NCBI GenBank assembly: GCA_965229615.1
Contig: OZ245890.1
Coordinates: 1,013,403-1,077,402 of the forward strand
Direction of reading: 5' to 3'
From: G965229615 sp965229615
Lineage (GTDB): Bacteria; Pseudomonadota; Alphaproteobacteria; Rickettsiales; Midichloriaceae
DNA: 64,000 nt
Positions 41,547-51,082 of this stretch are shown one piece after another. Made by a program: the position numbers and the translations under genes. Positions within the stretch are counted from its first letter, which is position 1; each line of letters starts with the position of its first letter. The notes under the pieces were generated by a model. That model was given only the letters and a program-made list of their open reading frames with translations, was not told the DNA's origin and did no database searches.

Positions 41547-42569
41547 ATGCTTAAAATAGCGATCAATGGGTTTGGAAGAATAGGAAGGTGCATTGCGAGG
41601 GTTTATGCTGAGATGCAATACCATGAGAAATCGATGATGCAAATAGTAGCTCTTAACAGCAATGAATTGGTGCCGGAAACTGCAGCATATATGCTGAAAT
41701 ATGACTCAGTGCACGGTAAAATGAACAATGATGTAAAGGTGAAAAATAAATGTGTAGATTGGGGTGATGGTGATGTTGAAATATTAGGGTGTTCGGATTT
41801 AAAGAGTTTGAACTGGGCTAAACATAATGTGGATTTGGTTTTGGAATGTAGTGGTGCTTTTCGTACAAAAGATGAAGTAGTACAACATATAATAAGTGGT
41901 GCTAAGAACGTTATAGTATCAGCACCATGTAAAAACGCTGATGCTACAATAGTGATAGGGGTGAATGAGAATATTTTATATGACTTGAATGAAGTAGAAG
42001 GTAAAGTATTGTCAGTTGGTTCATGTACAACAAATTGCTTGGCACCCGTCATTAAGATTTTACATGAGGAAATAGGCATTGAGAGCGCATTCATGACAAC
42101 AGTGCATGCATGTACAAATGATCAAAGTATACTTGATTCAAGACATGGTGATATGCGCAGAGGTAGGGCTGCTGCAATGTCGATGATTCCAACATCCACT
42201 GGTGCTGCGAAAATGATAGGAGAGATTATACCATCATTAAATGGCAAAATTGATGGTATTGCTGTGAGGGTACCTGTTCCAAATGTATCAATGATAGATT
42301 TGACATTCAATGCTTCGAGAATGACATCAGTTGATGAAATCAACCAGATTATAAAGTGCTATGTTAGTGTGATACCAAGTATTTTGTATGTTAGTAATGA
42401 AGAATTAGTGTCAGTAGACTTTAATCATATGCCATATAGTGCAATATTTGATATGACTCAGACAAGAGTTATTAGTGATAAGTTATGCAGGGTGGTTGCA
42501 TGGTATGATAATGAGTGGGGATTTGCACACAGGATGTTGGATTTATGTAAGATGATGCAATGTAACTAA
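41547..42569 (+). CDS. gap: Glyceraldehyde-3-phosphate dehydrogenase, probable NADP/gluconeogenic type
   Basis: 340 residues. Catalytic Cys160 is in 'SVGSCTTNC' and His187 in 'MTTVHACTND'. The Rossmann motif 'INGFGRIGR' is at 6-14. The residue after the second strand that normally is Asp in NAD-specific enzymes ('A-I-N-D') is Ser38 here ('ALNSNE'), as the Asp is also replaced in NADP-using GapB enzymes. It interconverts glyceraldehyde-3-phosphate and 1,3-bisphosphoglycerate. Its presence rules out a Rickettsia-like loss of sugar phosphate metabolism. It lies in a tight plus-strand cluster with the dCMP deaminase, fdxA, yidD and rsmE. Confidence 0.93.
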   Translation: MLKIAINGFGRIGRCIARVYAEMQYHEKSMMQIVALNSNELVPETAAYMLKYDSVHGKMNNDVKVKNKCVDWGDGDVEILGCSDLKSLNWAKHNVDLVLECSGAFRTKDEVVQHIISGAKNVIVSAPCKNADATIVIGVNENILYDLNEVEGKVLSVGSCTTNCLAPVIKILHEEIGIESAFMTTVHACTNDQSILDSRHGDMRRGRAAAMSMIPTSTGAAKMIGEIIPSLNGKIDGIAVRVPVPNVSMIDLTFNASRMTSVDEINQIIKCYVSVIPSILYVSNEELVSVDFNHMPYSAIFDMTQTRVISDKLCRVVAWYDNEWGFAHRMLDLCKMMQCN

Positions 42570-42578
42570 AAGTATTAT

Positions 42579-43097
42579 ATGTTAAATGACGTTATAACAA
42601 CGGTAGAATGGGATAGGTATTTTATTACGATGGCATACCTAGCATCAATGAAAAGCAAAGATCCAAGTACTCGAGTTGGAGCTGTAATAGTAGGACCTGA
42701 TCAGGAAGTTAGAGCAACAGGATATAATGGGTTACCACGTGGTGTGATGGACTTACAACAACGATATAATGATAAAGAATATAAGTATTTTGCAATCAAT
42801 CATGCTGAAGAGAATGCAATATTGCACTGTGCACGTATAGGTATATCAACATATGGCTGTACTATGTATACAATGTGGTTTCCATGTTCATACTGCACAA
42901 AGGCAATAATACAATCAGGTATATCCGAAGTGGTATATCATAAAGAGTTTCCTGGTAATAAAAATAGTGCTAAGTGGAGTAAAAGTATTGCAATTGCGCA
43001 AAGTATGCTAAGAGAGGCTGCTGTTGAGGTTAAATATTTTTCTGGTAGAATACTGGGAGTGAGTGGCCTATGTAACGGTGTAAAATTCGAACCATGA
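42579..43097 (+). CDS. dCMP deaminase family protein
   Basis: 172 residues with the zinc deaminase motifs: 'NHAEENAIL' (H-A-E, about 87-95, proton shuttle Glu) and 'WFPCSYCTKAIIQSGI' (P-C-x-x-C, about 108-123). 'STRVGAVIVGPDQEVRATGYNG' is the deoxycytidylate deaminase opening. It would convert dCMP to dUMP for thymidylate synthesis. It is 9 bp after gap. Confidence 0.9.
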   Translation: MLNDVITTVEWDRYFITMAYLASMKSKDPSTRVGAVIVGPDQEVRATGYNGLPRGVMDLQQRYNDKEYKYFAINHAEENAILHCARIGISTYGCTMYTMWFPCSYCTKAIIQSGISEVVYHKEFPGNKNSAKWSKSIAIAQSMLREAAVEVKYFSGRILGVSGLCNGVKFEP

Positions 43098-43110
43098 TAG
43101 ATAGTATAAA

Positions 43111-43452
43111 ATGACATATGTTGTAACAGATAATTGTATCAAGTGTAAATATACAGATTGTGTTGAAGTATGTCCTGTTGATTGTTTTTATGCAGGACCT
43201 GAGATGCTTGTTATAAATCCTGATGAATGCATTGATTGTGGTGTATGTGAGCCCGAATGCCCAGCTGAAGCTATAAAACCAGAGTCAAAAGATTTAGTCA
43301 AGTGGGTGCAAATAAATCGTGATTATGCTAAACACTGGCCTAATATCACGAAAAAACAAGCCCCTCTACTAGAAGCTGATGAGTTCAATGGAGTTGCAAA
43401 TAAGTTTGAACAGTTCTTACAAGATGATTATGAAAAGCTAAAAAAAGAATAA
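43111..43452 (+). CDS. fdxA: Ferredoxin FdxA (7Fe, [3Fe-4S][4Fe-4S])
   Basis: 113 residues. The N-terminal clusters are marked by 'CIKCKYTDCVEVCPVDCFY' and 'CIDCGVCEPECPAEAI', followed by the C-terminal extension typical of alphaproteobacterial FdxA ('VQINRDYAKHWPNITKKQAP'). It is a soluble electron carrier. 13 bp after the deaminase. Confidence 0.95.
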   Translation: MTYVVTDNCIKCKYTDCVEVCPVDCFYAGPEMLVINPDECIDCGVCEPECPAEAIKPESKDLVKWVQINRDYAKHWPNITKKQAPLLEADEFNGVANKFEQFLQDDYEKLKKE

Positions 43453-43474
43453 ATCATGCAGAGGTTGCTAAGAT

Positions 43475-43705
43475 ATGAAAACATTTATTACATTGATAGG
43501 CATTTTTGTGAAAACATTCATAAAAATCTATATCATCTTCATATCTCCATTTTTACAAAAAAGCTGTAAATTCACACCATCATGTTCACAATATGCAATC
43601 CTTGCAATGGAGAAATATCCTTTGCATGTGGCAGTGTGGAAGATATTATTGCGCATCTTGAAATGCAATCCTTTTTCATCAAGCTCAGGACGAGATCATG
43701 TTTAA
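43475..43705 (+). CDS. yidD: YidD-type membrane protein insertion factor
   Basis: 76 residues: a hydrophobic start ('FIKIYIIFISPFLQK') and the signature 'CKFTPSCSQYAILAMEKY' with conserved cysteines, ending 'LLRILKCNPFSSSSGRDHV'. It helps YidC insert inner-membrane proteins. Its last 8 bp overlap the rsmE start. Confidence 0.93.
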   Translation: MKTFITLIGIFVKTFIKIYIIFISPFLQKSCKFTPSCSQYAILAMEKYPLHVAVWKILLRILKCNPFSSSSGRDHV

Positions 43706-44534
43706 AGTTATGTTATCAAAATATCGTAAAAGTAGAAATTTAAGACTGTATGTAACACAATCTTTACAGGAAGGAATAAGAGTTGCCTTGCCATATGCAC
43801 AGCATCACTATGTTATTAATGTCATGCGTTGTTGTGATAATGACACCATAAAAATCTTCAATGAAAGAGATGGGGAATGGCTTGCGTCCATAGCAGTTGA
43901 TAGTAAGATATTATATGTGATACCAATAGAAAAATTTGAAAAAAAACTTCAAGAACATAGGAAATATAATTTAATCCTTGCCTTTGCTCCAACAAAAAAA
44001 TATACGGAGTTTGTTATTGAAAAGGCAACAGAATTGGGTGTCAACGGTATAATACCTATCATAATGCATCGCAGTATTGTTAATAAAGTGAATATTGAAA
44101 GACAACGTAAAACAGTTATAGAAGCTGCAGAACAATGTGGGCGAGTTCAATTACCAAGGCTTTTTGATGTAATCAAGACAAGAGATTTACATCAAACTGT
44201 TGTAAATGCATTAGATCATGAGATTGCTATATATCAACATATACCAATAATCCTATATATTGTAGGTCACACAACTGATAGTAATGTTTATACAACTGAT
44301 GATCTAATCAAAGAAATATCATTCAATCTACCCAATGTTATAGCTATAGTACTAGTGATAGGTCCAGAGGGTGGTTTATCAGATGATGATATAAATGACA
44401 TCAATCTGAGAGGTAGAAATGATATATGTCCATCTAAGGTTATGCTGTATAAGATGGGCTGTCTGACGATGCGTGCTGAAACAGCCTGCATTGTAGGCCT
44501 AGCAATATGCAATGTTATTACAAGGAATTGGTGA
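43698..44534 (+). CDS. rsmE: 16S rRNA m3U1498 methyltransferase
   Basis: 278 residues. N-terminal PUA-like domain ('LPYAQHHYVINVMRCCDNDT', 'IKIFNERDGEWLASI'), then a SPOUT knot: 'LILAFAPTKKYTEFVIEKAT', 'CGRVQLPRLFD', 'VLVIGPEGGLSDDDI' and 'MGCLTMRAETACIVGLAI'. It methylates N3 of U1498 in 16S rRNA using SAM. Overlaps yidD by 8 bp, indicating translational coupling. Confidence 0.93.
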   Translation: MFKVMLSKYRKSRNLRLYVTQSLQEGIRVALPYAQHHYVINVMRCCDNDTIKIFNERDGEWLASIAVDSKILYVIPIEKFEKKLQEHRKYNLILAFAPTKKYTEFVIEKATELGVNGIIPIIMHRSIVNKVNIERQRKTVIEAAEQCGRVQLPRLFDVIKTRDLHQTVVNALDHEIAIYQHIPIILYIVGHTTDSNVYTTDDLIKEISFNLPNVIAIVLVIGPEGGLSDDDINDINLRGRNDICPSKVMLYKMGCLTMRAETACIVGLAICNVITRNW

Positions 44535-44577
44535 TGTCTTTTGATTATTTGTTGATTGTTCTTTATAAAGAAACATA

Positions 44578-44606
44578 TTGCGTCTTGAATTAGTTTGTGA
44601 TATCAT
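44578..44606 (+). promoter_or_regulatory. Predicted promoter of tRNA-Glu
   Basis: TTGCGT (44578-44583), 17-bp spacer, TATCAT (44601-44606); transcription would start near 44613, about 24 bp before the tRNA. Fair match to sigma70 consensus. Confidence 0.45.
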
Positions 44607-44636
44607 CATTACATTGGGCGAACGAAATTCGTTATA

Positions 44637-44708
44637 GACCCCTTCGTCTAGCGGTTAGGACACCACCCTTTCACGGTGGTAACACGGGTTCGAGTCCCGT
44701 AGGGGTCG
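44637..44708 (+). tRNA. tRNA-Glu(UUC)
   Basis: 72 nt; acceptor GACCCCT/AGGGGTC, anticodon loop CTTTCAC (anticodon TTC), T-loop GGTTCGAGTCC, encoded CCA at 44709-44711. Confidence 0.96.
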
Positions 44709-44794
44709 CCATTCTTGTTGTGTTCCACTAGTTTTGCTATAATATATGGTATTCATACTCAGCATTGCAGAGGAAATAAATTCATCATCATATC

Positions 44795-46387
44795 ATGCAA
44801 TACAGTTTACTACTGGAAGTTTTCTCAGAAGAAGTACCTGCTTTGATGCAACAAAATAGCACTATCCAGTTGAAAAAACTCATGTGTGAAGAGTTGAATA
44901 TATCCAGTGCGTCCATCACAACATTCGTTAGTCCCAGACATCTTGTAGCACATATAAGCAACTTTGATCTGGCCAGTGCTTTAATATGTGAAATTAGAGG
45001 GCCTCGCATCAATGCACCAAAGCAAGCCATAGACGGTTTCATGCGCAAATATAGCATTTCGAACATGCAACAACTTGAGCAGATTAATGGTTTTTTTGTA
45101 CTGAAACATAACCCTTCTCATGATGAAATAGTTCAAAAACTAGCAGACAAACTCAGCACTATATTACAAAAAATTGTATGGCCAAAGTCAATGATGTGGG
45201 GAAATTATAATATCAGATGGATTAGACCTATACATGCAATTTTGTGTCTGTTGAATAATCTTGTGATACCAATAAGGTTTGGTCATTTGATTGCTGATAG
45301 AATAACATATGGACATAGATCACAACACTCGCCACAAGTTACAATTGCTGATGCTAATGTTGAAAGGTATGTTGATGCATTGAAGAGTGTCGGTGTTATT
45401 TTATCTGCTGAAGCAAGACAAGAAGCAATTCTGCGTGAAATAAGCAATCTCACATCACAACTCGGTTTAAGATTAGTAGATGATGTATCACTATTACAAG
45501 AGGTGGTTGGATTGGTGGAAAAACCACATGTATTATTAGGTAAAATAGATGAAAAATTTATGCGGTTGCCAAAAGAAGTGCTGGTTACAACGCTTAAGTA
45601 TCATCAAAAATATCTCTTGCTGCAAGATGAATATGGAGAGCTAGCTCCATACTTTGTTATAGTATCAGATATAGTGCCGCATGATGATGGTAGCACCATA
45701 ATTTCAGGAAATGAAAAGGTTTTATGTGCACGTCTCTCTGATGCTGATCATTATATCAAAACTGATCTACAAATACCGTTGTTGGATAGGACTGTGGCTT
45801 TGAAAAAAGTATTGTTTCATAAAGATATAGGTACAATGTATGAAAAGGTATATAGAATTGCTACCATTGCAAAGTTAATTGCTATGCAGTTGTCAGATGG
45901 AGGTAAGATACTACCTTTAGATGATATTGAGCGAGCTAGTTTATTATGCAAAAATGACTTAGTTACACAAATGGTTGGTGAGTTTCCTGAATTGCAAGGA
46001 ATAGTAGGATACTACTATGCATTGGCACAGGGAGAGAATTATGGTATTGCGCAGGCAATAAAAGAACATTATAAACCATGTGGATTAAATGATAGTATAC
46101 CATCAACATTGTTTAGTGCAATTATTGCAATTGCTGATAAATTAGATACACTCAATAGTATGTTTGAAATAGGTATACAGCCAACTGCAACAAAGGATCC
46201 ATATGCTTTAAGAAGAGCTGCACTAGGCGTTATTAGAATAGCCTTGAAATACGATGAAATAATGCACAATGTCAGCCTGAAAAAAATTGGCATACGTGAT
46301 GATCTGATTGCCTTCATGACAGAGCGTAATAAAAATATGGATGACCTAACAAGGATTGATGATGTTTTACAATTCCTGCAAAGGTAA
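44795..46387 (+). CDS. glyS: Glycyl-tRNA synthetase beta subunit, C-terminally short
   Basis: 530 residues. The N-terminal and middle parts are typical: 'LLLEVFSEEVPALMQQNSTI' (family L-x-E-I-x-x-E-E-[IL]-P), 'WPKSMMWGNYNIRWIRPIHA', 'LPKEVLVTTLKYHQKYLLL', the HD-like core 'KNDLVTQMVGEFPELQGIVG', and 'DPYALRRAALGVIRI'. GlyS proteins normally have about 690 residues. This one ends at 'MDDLTRIDDVLQFLQR', removing about 150 residues that hold the C-terminal DALR anticodon-binding domain. Only 50 bp follow before miaA, so the domain is not nearby. The alpha subunit glyQ, which normally precedes it, is not in the window. Confidence 0.88.
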   Translation: MQYSLLLEVFSEEVPALMQQNSTIQLKKLMCEELNISSASITTFVSPRHLVAHISNFDLASALICEIRGPRINAPKQAIDGFMRKYSISNMQQLEQINGFFVLKHNPSHDEIVQKLADKLSTILQKIVWPKSMMWGNYNIRWIRPIHAILCLLNNLVIPIRFGHLIADRITYGHRSQHSPQVTIADANVERYVDALKSVGVILSAEARQEAILREISNLTSQLGLRLVDDVSLLQEVVGLVEKPHVLLGKIDEKFMRLPKEVLVTTLKYHQKYLLLQDEYGELAPYFVIVSDIVPHDDGSTIISGNEKVLCARLSDADHYIKTDLQIPLLDRTVALKKVLFHKDIGTMYEKVYRIATIAKLIAMQLSDGGKILPLDDIERASLLCKNDLVTQMVGEFPELQGIVGYYYALAQGENYGIAQAIKEHYKPCGLNDSIPSTLFSAIIAIADKLDTLNSMFEIGIQPTATKDPYALRRAALGVIRIALKYDEIMHNVSLKKIGIRDDLIAFMTERNKNMDDLTRIDDVLQFLQR

Positions 46388-46437
46388 AATAATATATAAT
46401 AACTGGAGGTGTTTCCATATTACCAATATAGTACATA

Positions 46438-47361
46438 ATGGGTAGTAAAAAAGTAGATCACATAATATCTCATTTTAAAATCAGTGCTGCTAAGTGCATC
46501 ATATTATATGGTGCCACAGCAAGTGGTAAGACATTACTTGCAGTGGAGTTAGCAAAAACATTTGGAAGGGATAACTGTGTTATTATTAACGCTGATTCAA
46601 TGCAGGTTTATCAGGGAATACCAATCATCACTACACAACCAAGCGCTGATATGATGCAGAGGTTTAACCATAGAGTTTATGGCGTTATATCTTGTGCAGA
46701 TAGCTTTTCTGTTGCCAAGTGGTTGATACTTGCTATGCATGAAATAGAGATGGCTCTTTCAAGTGGAATCATTCCAATATTGGTTGGTGGTACTGGCATG
46801 TATATTGATGCGCTTCTAAATGGTTTCAGTGAGATACCAACTGTTCCTATAAATGTACAAAAAACAGTGTATGATATGGTAAATGAGCATGGTATGCAGT
46901 ATTGTTATTCTGAATTAATGAAATATGATCATGAAACTGCAGAGAGGTTATCATCAAATGATACACAAAGAATCACTAGAGCTCTAGGAGTATTTCTACA
47001 TACAAATATTCCAATTTCAGTTTGGCAGCAAACAAAAAGAAAATACATCGATGTAGCAATGTTGAAAGTATTTTTAAATCCAGATAGGTGGATGTTATAT
47101 GAAAATATAAATTCAAGATTTATAGGTATGATTGAAAATGGTGGCATTGAAGAAGTGCAATCACTTGTGATGAAAAGTATGGGTAATGCAAAATATCCAA
47201 AAGCAATAGGTTTATATCAGATCGTTGATTATCTGCAAAATAAGATTTCAATGGAAGAATTAATCACACTAGGACAGAGAATGACTAGGAACTATGCTAA
47301 AAGACAAGAAACATGGTTTAGAAATAGAATGTGCAATCAACATGATATAGTGCTCGGATAG
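46438..47361 (+). CDS. miaA: tRNA dimethylallyltransferase
   Basis: 307 residues. Walker-A-like 'LYGATASGKTLLAVELAKTF' (about 23-42), 'VIINADSMQVYQGIPIIT', 'PILVGGTGMYIDALLNG' and 'YPKAIGLYQIVDYL' (family K-A-I-G-x-x-E/Q). It adds the isopentenyl group to A37 of tRNAs that read UNN codons. Follows glyS by 50 bp. Confidence 0.95.
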   Translation: MGSKKVDHIISHFKISAAKCIILYGATASGKTLLAVELAKTFGRDNCVIINADSMQVYQGIPIITTQPSADMMQRFNHRVYGVISCADSFSVAKWLILAMHEIEMALSSGIIPILVGGTGMYIDALLNGFSEIPTVPINVQKTVYDMVNEHGMQYCYSELMKYDHETAERLSSNDTQRITRALGVFLHTNIPISVWQQTKRKYIDVAMLKVFLNPDRWMLYENINSRFIGMIENGGIEEVQSLVMKSMGNAKYPKAIGLYQIVDYLQNKISMEELITLGQRMTRNYAKRQETWFRNRMCNQHDIVLG

Positions 47362-47501
47362 AAGTATCATTGTCATCATTTTTGCATCAAGGTATTGTAT
47401 TTTCATTGTGCGATTGAGTTTATGCATGGTGTAGACAAATAAGATATATTTGAATATATAGTAGAACTCTAATTTTTATAACCCATAAATAAACGGTTTT
47501 T

Positions 47502-49781
47502 ATGTCACTGAATAAAGAAAATAATTTATTATATACTGAATCACTTGAGATGCATGAAAGTAAACCTACTGGCAAGGTAGGACTTTTAATTACAAAGCCA
47601 TTGCATAATCAAAGAGATCTTGCATTGGCGTACTCCCCTGGTGTTGCAGCACCATGTTTGGCAATAGAAAAAGATAAGGATGCAGCATTTAAATATACAT
47701 CCAAAGGCAATACTGTTGCTGTAATAAGCAATGGTACTGCAGTGCTGGGACTTGGTGATATAGGTCCACAGGCATCCAAACCAGTAATGGAAGGAAAATG
47801 TGTATTGTTTAAAAGGTTTGCTGATGTAGATGCAGTTGATATACAGGTTGATACGAAAGACCCATATGAATTTGTTAGCACTGTCAGCAGAATAGCTGAC
47901 ACATGGGGGGGTATCAATCTCGAGGATATCAAGGCACCAGAGTGTTTCTTGATCGAAGCAGAACTGAAAAAGCTTTGCAAGGTACCTGTTTTTCACGATG
48001 ATCAACATGGTACGGCAATCATTGCTGTTGCAGCAATGATCAATGCGCTTGATTTGACAGAACGTAAGTTTGATGAAATCAAGATTGTTGCAAGCGGTGC
48101 TGGTGCTGCAGCAATAGCATGTCTCAAGCTACTAATTAAAATGGGGGTGAAAAAGGAGAATATTACAATGTGTGATACTAAGGGAGTGATATATAAGGGA
48201 CGCATTGAGGGAATGAATCAATGGAAGGAAGATTTTACTATAGAAACTAATAATAGAACTATAGCAGAAGCGATGGTTGATGCAGATGTTTTTCTCGGTT
48301 TATCAACAAGAGGTACAATATCTAAGGATATGGTTAGAACCATGGCATCAAATCCGATAATATTTGCTATGGCAAATCCAGAACCAGAAATTACTCCTGA
48401 TGAAGTAAAAGCTGTAAGAGATGATGCAATAATTGCAACTGGAAGGTCGGATTATAACAATCAGGTTAACAATGTGATGGGCTTCCCATATATCTTCAGA
48501 GGAGCACTGGATGTTCAAGCAACAACCATCAATACTGAGATGCAGATCGCTGCAGCACACGCAATAGCAGCCATAGCACGTAAGGAAACAACTGCTGAGG
48601 TTGAAGCAGCATATTCTGGCAGAATACAGCATTATAGTCCTGAATATATAATACCAGTACCATTTGATTCGCGACTAATGCATGAAGTGCCCATTGCTGT
48701 TGCTAAAGCTGCAATGGAAACAGGTGTTGCTAGAAAACCAATAGGTAACTTTAATGTATATAAAAAGGAATTACAGTTGCGATTGAATCCTGGTGGGCAT
48801 ATTTTGTATTCGCTCAATAATATTATAATGGAAAGCCCTCGTACTATGATATTCGTCGAAGGTGAGGAGATTGATGTGATCAAAGCTGCAATACAGTGGC
48901 GCAATCAAGGATGTGGTAAGGCAATTTTAATAGGGTATGAAGATGGGGTCAAAAAGAGCATGCAGCATCTCAATATGACAAGTTTAGGTGATGGTATTGA
49001 AGTGACTGATGCTGGTAAAATTAAAGAACATCTTGAGCAGTATATAAATCATCTATACAACAAATTGCAAAGACATGGTTTTTTATATAGAGATTGCATG
49101 CGTTTGGTAAAAAGAGATAGGCATATATTTGCAGCAGAGATGTTGGTGCATGGAGCAGCAGATGCGATGATTACTGGTATGACTCGTGACTATATTAATA
49201 CTCTCAATGATATATTGAAGGTAATAGAAGTGAAGGATGATAAGATGCTTTTCACCTTGTCAGTTTTAATGAAGCGTGAAAAGATTGTATTTATAGCTGA
49301 TACAGCAGTGCATGAAAATCCTACACCTGAGCAAATAGCAGACATTGCAATTCAAGCTGCAGAGGAAGTACGGAGTATGGGATACGAGCCGCGAGTTGCA
49401 CTGATTTCTGCATCAAATTTTGGGCATCCGCATACACACTATAACGCATTCAATGTTGCTAAGATGAGAATGGCTTTAGACATCATGCAAGGTAGAGAGT
49501 TGAAGTTTGAATATGATGGTGAGATGTCACCTGATATAGCGTTGAGTCCCGATCTTCTCAGGCTGTATCCATTCTGCAAATTATCTTGTGCTGCAAATGT
49601 GTTGGTCATGCCTGATCTGCAAACTGCAAACATAAGTGTAAAGTTGCTTGAGGAGTTCGGTGGCTGTCAATCCATGGGTCCAATCATATGTGGCTTACAA
49701 AAACCAGTACATATCATACAAATGGGTGCTAATAGCGCTGAAGTATTCGATGGCGCAGTTGTAGCTGGTAGCAGAGCATGA
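47502..49781 (+). CDS. maeB: NADP-type malic enzyme with phosphotransacetylase-like C-terminus
   Basis: 759 residues in two parts. The malic enzyme half (1 to about 430) has 'LALAYSPGVAAPCLAIEKD', 'NLEDIKAPECFLIEAELKKL', 'VFHDDQHGTAIIAVAAMIN' and the Rossmann 'VASGAGAAAIACLKLL'. The second half (about 440-759) is a phosphate-acetyltransferase-like domain ('ILYSLNNIIMESPRTMIFVE', 'MGANSAEVFDGAVVAGS') that is regulatory in MaeB proteins. It turns malate into pyruvate + CO2 with NADPH. With mdh nearby it fits a metabolism that draws on host dicarboxylates and amino acids. Confidence 0.95.
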   Translation: MSLNKENNLLYTESLEMHESKPTGKVGLLITKPLHNQRDLALAYSPGVAAPCLAIEKDKDAAFKYTSKGNTVAVISNGTAVLGLGDIGPQASKPVMEGKCVLFKRFADVDAVDIQVDTKDPYEFVSTVSRIADTWGGINLEDIKAPECFLIEAELKKLCKVPVFHDDQHGTAIIAVAAMINALDLTERKFDEIKIVASGAGAAAIACLKLLIKMGVKKENITMCDTKGVIYKGRIEGMNQWKEDFTIETNNRTIAEAMVDADVFLGLSTRGTISKDMVRTMASNPIIFAMANPEPEITPDEVKAVRDDAIIATGRSDYNNQVNNVMGFPYIFRGALDVQATTINTEMQIAAAHAIAAIARKETTAEVEAAYSGRIQHYSPEYIIPVPFDSRLMHEVPIAVAKAAMETGVARKPIGNFNVYKKELQLRLNPGGHILYSLNNIIMESPRTMIFVEGEEIDVIKAAIQWRNQGCGKAILIGYEDGVKKSMQHLNMTSLGDGIEVTDAGKIKEHLEQYINHLYNKLQRHGFLYRDCMRLVKRDRHIFAAEMLVHGAADAMITGMTRDYINTLNDILKVIEVKDDKMLFTLSVLMKREKIVFIADTAVHENPTPEQIADIAIQAAEEVRSMGYEPRVALISASNFGHPHTHYNAFNVAKMRMALDIMQGRELKFEYDGEMSPDIALSPDLLRLYPFCKLSCAANVLVMPDLQTANISVKLLEEFGGCQSMGPIICGLQKPVHIIQMGANSAEVFDGAVVAGSRA

Positions 49782-49839
49782 ACTGATTGCACTTGTATGC
49801 TACTTTGCTATCAGTCAAGATAGCAAGCACTGCATACTA

Positions 49840-50541
49840 TCATGCGTTGAATAATAGTTTGCCTAAAAACTGCTCAACCCGCTTGTTACTTGGCGTGTTA
49901 AAGAACCTCTCAGTTTTCATATTTTCAACTATTGATCCATTCTCCATGAACACTATCCTACTAGTACTAGCTTTGGCGAAACGCATTTCATGAGTTACAA
50001 TAATCATTGTCATATTACTACTAGTAGCAATTGACTTAATCAGTGTCAGCACTTCTATAATGTTTTCAGGATCTAAAGATGAGGTCGGTTCATCGAAAAG
50101 CATAATTTTTGGCTCCATACAAAGACTTCTTGCAATTGCAATTCTTTGCTTCTGCCCACCAGATAAATTAATAGGATATCGATCTATGAGGTGTACTAAA
50201 CCAACCTTTTTTAGCATTGACATTGACATACCATTTGCTTCATCTTCTGTCTTGTTCAACGCAGTCATTTGTGGATAATTGAGGTTTTGTAAAACCGTCA
50301 TATTTTTGAACAGATTGAATTGTTGAAATACTGTGCCTATTTCATACGGAGCTTCTATGTCTATGTGTATTCTACCTGAATCGTATTTCTCTAGTCCGTT
50401 TATACATCTTAAAACCGTCGACTTACCGCTACCAGATGGACCTATGAGACCTACTATTTCACCACAATCTACGTATAGTGACATATCGTTAATCACAGCT
50501 TTGCCATTATATCGCTTGACTAGGTTTTCTATGTTAATCAC
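49840..50541 (-). CDS. Polar amino acid ABC transporter ATP-binding protein (GlnQ-like)
   Basis: 233 residues from a GTG start at 50541. Walker A 'GLIGPSGSGKSTVLRCING' (about 32-50), signature 'LSGGQKQRIAIARSLCMEP', Walker B 'IMLFDEPTSSLDPEN' and 'TMIIVTHEMRFAKAS', the pattern of the GlnQ/HisP/ArtP group. It powers uptake of glutamine or another polar amino acid. Its permease and binding protein are not adjacent. It is 15 bp downstream of the LptE-like gene and ends tail-to-tail with maeB. Confidence 0.88.
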   Translation of the reverse strand: MINIENLVKRYNGKAVINDMSLYVDCGEIVGLIGPSGSGKSTVLRCINGLEKYDSGRIHIDIEAPYEIGTVFQQFNLFKNMTVLQNLNYPQMTALNKTEDEANGMSMSMLKKVGLVHLIDRYPINLSGGQKQRIAIARSLCMEPKIMLFDEPTSSLDPENIIEVLTLIKSIATSSNMTMIIVTHEMRFAKASTSRIVFMENGSIVENMKTERFFNTPSNKRVEQFLGKLLFNA

Positions 50542-50556
50542 AGTTACTTATATTTT

Positions 50557-51081
50557 TTATTGTTTTTTTCCAGACTTATACCAGTTTAACAACTCAAATT
50601 CCAACTGTTTTGTTATATTTTCTGAAGCAATACTTAAACTATCATTTGATGAAAGATAACCTGAATACAAATTGTTCGATATATAAAAACTATCAATAAT
50701 GTTAATTGTACCAGAAAACAACTGTCTTCTATTGGTATCATCGGACACTGTGTATTTGACAGTGAAGGTATTCGCATACTTATTTGGTTTGTTGCTCTGT
50801 TTTATATTTTCACATATATCATCATATGAATAGGAGAGGTCAATACTTAAATTCTGATATGAATTAAGTGATAGATTACCAAGCATATTGTTAACAGCAT
50901 TTGACAATAAGTATTCAAATTTATCCACTCTACTAGCATATTTATGTTTATTGAGCTTTGATTTCTGTATGCTATTGACTGATATTGTGCGTGGGGAAAT
51001 GTTTTTGCAATCATACATCGGTTGCAGTCCACACCCTCCACATAACAATAGCATTAGGAACAGCATCAAAAACTTGCACAT
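50557..51081 (-). CDS. lptE: LptE-like LPS-assembly lipoprotein
   Basis: 174 residues from the ATG at 51081, one base after the stop of the upstream gene; an earlier ATG at 51102 is inside that gene. The signal ends in a lipobox 'LLLCGGCGLQPMY'; the C-G-x-x-P-x-Y/M sequence right after the lipid cysteine is characteristic of alphaproteobacterial LptE. The body is a small alpha/beta fold ('EYLLSNAVNNMLGN', 'YANTFTVKYTVSDDTNRRQL', 'SIASENITKQLEFELLNWY'). LptE plugs LptD and helps place lipopolysaccharide in the outer membrane. If right, the organism may still make LPS; similarity rests mainly on the N-terminus and layout. Confidence 0.65.
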   Translation of the reverse strand: MCKFLMLFLMLLLCGGCGLQPMYDCKNISPRTISVNSIQKSKLNKHKYASRVDKFEYLLSNAVNNMLGNLSLNSYQNLSIDLSYSYDDICENIKQSNKPNKYANTFTVKYTVSDDTNRRQLFSGTINIIDSFYISNNLYSGYLSSNDSLSIASENITKQLEFELLNWYKSGKKQ

Positions 51082-51082
51082 G

